Below, piece after piece: positions 63,143-64,000 of a DNA stretch of 64,000 bases. Every line of letters starts with the position of its first letter. The first letter of the stretch is position 1. The DNA is from Ruminiclostridium papyrosolvens DSM 2782 (GTDB taxonomy: Bacteria > Bacillota > Clostridia > Acetivibrionales > DSM-1351), in the NCBI RefSeq assembly GCF_029318685.1, contig NZ_CP119677.1, positions 868,001 through 932,000 on the forward strand, written 5' to 3'. The position numbers and the translations under genes are program-made. The notes below the pieces were generated by a model. That model worked only from the letters and a program-made list of their open reading frames with translations, did not search any database and was not told the DNA's origin.

Positions 63143-64000
63143 ATGGGGAATATCGCATTAGCCGGCCTTGTTTCAGCATCCAGTTATATAGCTCCTTTTG
63201 AGGCCAAAAGAGCAGTTGATGGAATAGCAAAGCCTGTCAACAGATGGGTTGGAGAAGTACCTTGTTCACTTAATTTTATACCGGGCAGCTTGTATTGTGT
63301 AAATCGGTGGGTTGTAAGTGGCATGGCATCAGTGGGGTGGGACTCTCAGCAATACTATTTGCTGACTTATTCTTTACAGGGTAGCAATAACAATACTTCA
63401 TGGGTAACCCTTGATACAGTTGATAACACAAATACCAGCACAATAGCGTATAGTTCGGACAGAACCTTTGTCCCTACTGCCGCATATACATATTATAGGG
63501 TTCTTGTATCAAAAGGATTAAAATGTAATCCAAATATTGCGTCAATTTCCAATTTTCAATTGTTCTCTGTTGACCCATCAAGCCCATATCTGTCAAAACT
63601 GACAATAAACAGCGGTACACTTACACCGACTTTTAATAAAAGTACATTTGCATATACTGCCACAGTTGATTATGGAGTTACCAGTATTGTAGTAACACCT
63701 ACTGCAGAAACTCCGGCTGCCTACGGACAAAATGCAGTTATAAAGGTAAATGGAGTTCCAACTAATAGTGGAGCAGGAGCAACTGTAAACCTTGCAGTCG
63801 GTGCTAATAACATAGCTATTGATGTTACTTCGGCGGTTGGGTATGTTACTCAGAGGTACACACTGATTGTCACCAGACTAAACAGTAATAAACTCACCAG
63901 TCTTTCTGTACTTAACGGAACCACAGTACTTCCTATGGCGCCGACTTTTGATAAAAATACTTACGGGTACACGGTAGAAGTTGATAGCACGGTTCAAAGC
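63143..64000 (+). CDS. Discoidin/cadherin-like surface protein, cut by the window edge
   Basis: Open to the window end; 286 codons seen. ATG at 63143 behind GGGAGG. No signal peptide. Residues about 8-135 resemble an F5/8 type C (discoidin) carbohydrate-binding module (VNRWVGEVPC, YYLLTYSLQGSNNNTSW, YYRVLV). From about 150 two cadherin-like beta-sandwich repeats (PF12733 type) begin: LSKLTINSGTLTPTF, then LTSLSVLNGTTVLP. Divergent from the tail-collar genes, to which it may be functionally linked. Export route unclear. Confidence 0.65.
   Translation, partial: MGNIALAGLVSASSYIAPFEAKRAVDGIAKPVNRWVGEVPCSLNFIPGSLYCVNRWVVSGMASVGWDSQQYYLLTYSLQGSNNNTSWVTLDTVDNTNTSTIAYSSDRTFVPTAAYTYYRVLVSKGLKCNPNIASISNFQLFSVDPSSPYLSKLTINSGTLTPTFNKSTFAYTATVDYGVTSIVVTPTAETPAAYGQNAVIKVNGVPTNSGAGATVNLAVGANNIAIDVTSAVGYVTQRYTLIVTRLNSNKLTSLSVLNGTTVLPMAPTFDKNTYGYTVEVDSTVQS

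Noticed and set aside
1-64000. CRISPR arrays, tRNA and rRNA genes
   Set aside because: No regularly spaced direct repeats and no cloverleaf or rRNA-like segments were noticed on reading both strands; this was by eye, not by a covariance search.

Overview
The window reads as a low-GC, spore-forming anaerobic clostridium. It carries a spoIVFA/spoIVFB pair, a Tlp-type spore protein, an NfnAB electron-bifurcating transhydrogenase, a double-cubane-type reductase pair, frequent TTG/GTG starts behind strong GGAGG sites, and short U-tract terminators. A mesophilic Ruminiclostridium-like host is my impression; no rRNA or tRNA is present to confirm it.

Layout. 1-13.6 kb is core and housekeeping: sporulation proteases, nfnAB, a flavodoxin-like protein, secreted proteins, a membrane metallophosphoesterase, an AI-2E family permease, two half-size TSUP permeases, and a MoxR/DUF58/DUF4129-like operon. 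13.6-17.1 kb holds a TrmB-like regulator, lysA, ddh and a PCP_red-like small protein. 17.2-20.3 kb has a decayed signal-peptide/ricin-B-like pseudogene followed by an 823-residue repeat surface protein. 20.3-28.1 kb has a TetR-controlled DHA2 efflux pump with two matching operators, a chemoreceptor, a serine hydrolase and a GAF/LuxR regulator split at an A8 run.

28.2-47.3 kb is the centre of interest: about 19 kb of co-directional, tightly packed genes that look like an undescribed carrier-protein-based biosynthetic cluster. It has a three-gene ABC exporter, a membrane-anchored 5'-nucleotidase-like phosphatase, two acyl carrier proteins, an AMP-forming ligase, an ATP-grasp ligase, a BtrK-like PLP decarboxylase, a type II thioesterase, a GT-B-like glycosyltransferase, a PF14907-like nucleotidyltransferase, a thymidylate-kinase-like P-loop kinase, a CYTH protein and four BtrH-type (papain-like) acyltransferase homologues. 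Two of the four carry a C-terminal beta-sandwich like those at the ends of glycoside-active enzymes. The parts match the butirosin side-chain logic: load an amino acid on an ACP, decarboxylate it there, transfer it with BtrH. Here they are multiplied and combined with a glycosyltransferase. I infer an aminoacylated glycoside-like product; the structure is unknown.

47.3-64 kb is mixed: a GGDEF/HD-GYP gene broken by one in-frame TAG, an aldo-keto reductase with ferredoxin-like clusters, a PMT-like membrane protein, a double-cubane-type pair behind a structured leader with its own terminator, tlp, an IS1182-like element, an NSS transporter with a 34-residue MetS-like partner, hemerythrin, a nitroreductase, four tandem mini phage-tail-collar proteins, and divergent to them a discoidin/cadherin-like surface protein that runs off the window.
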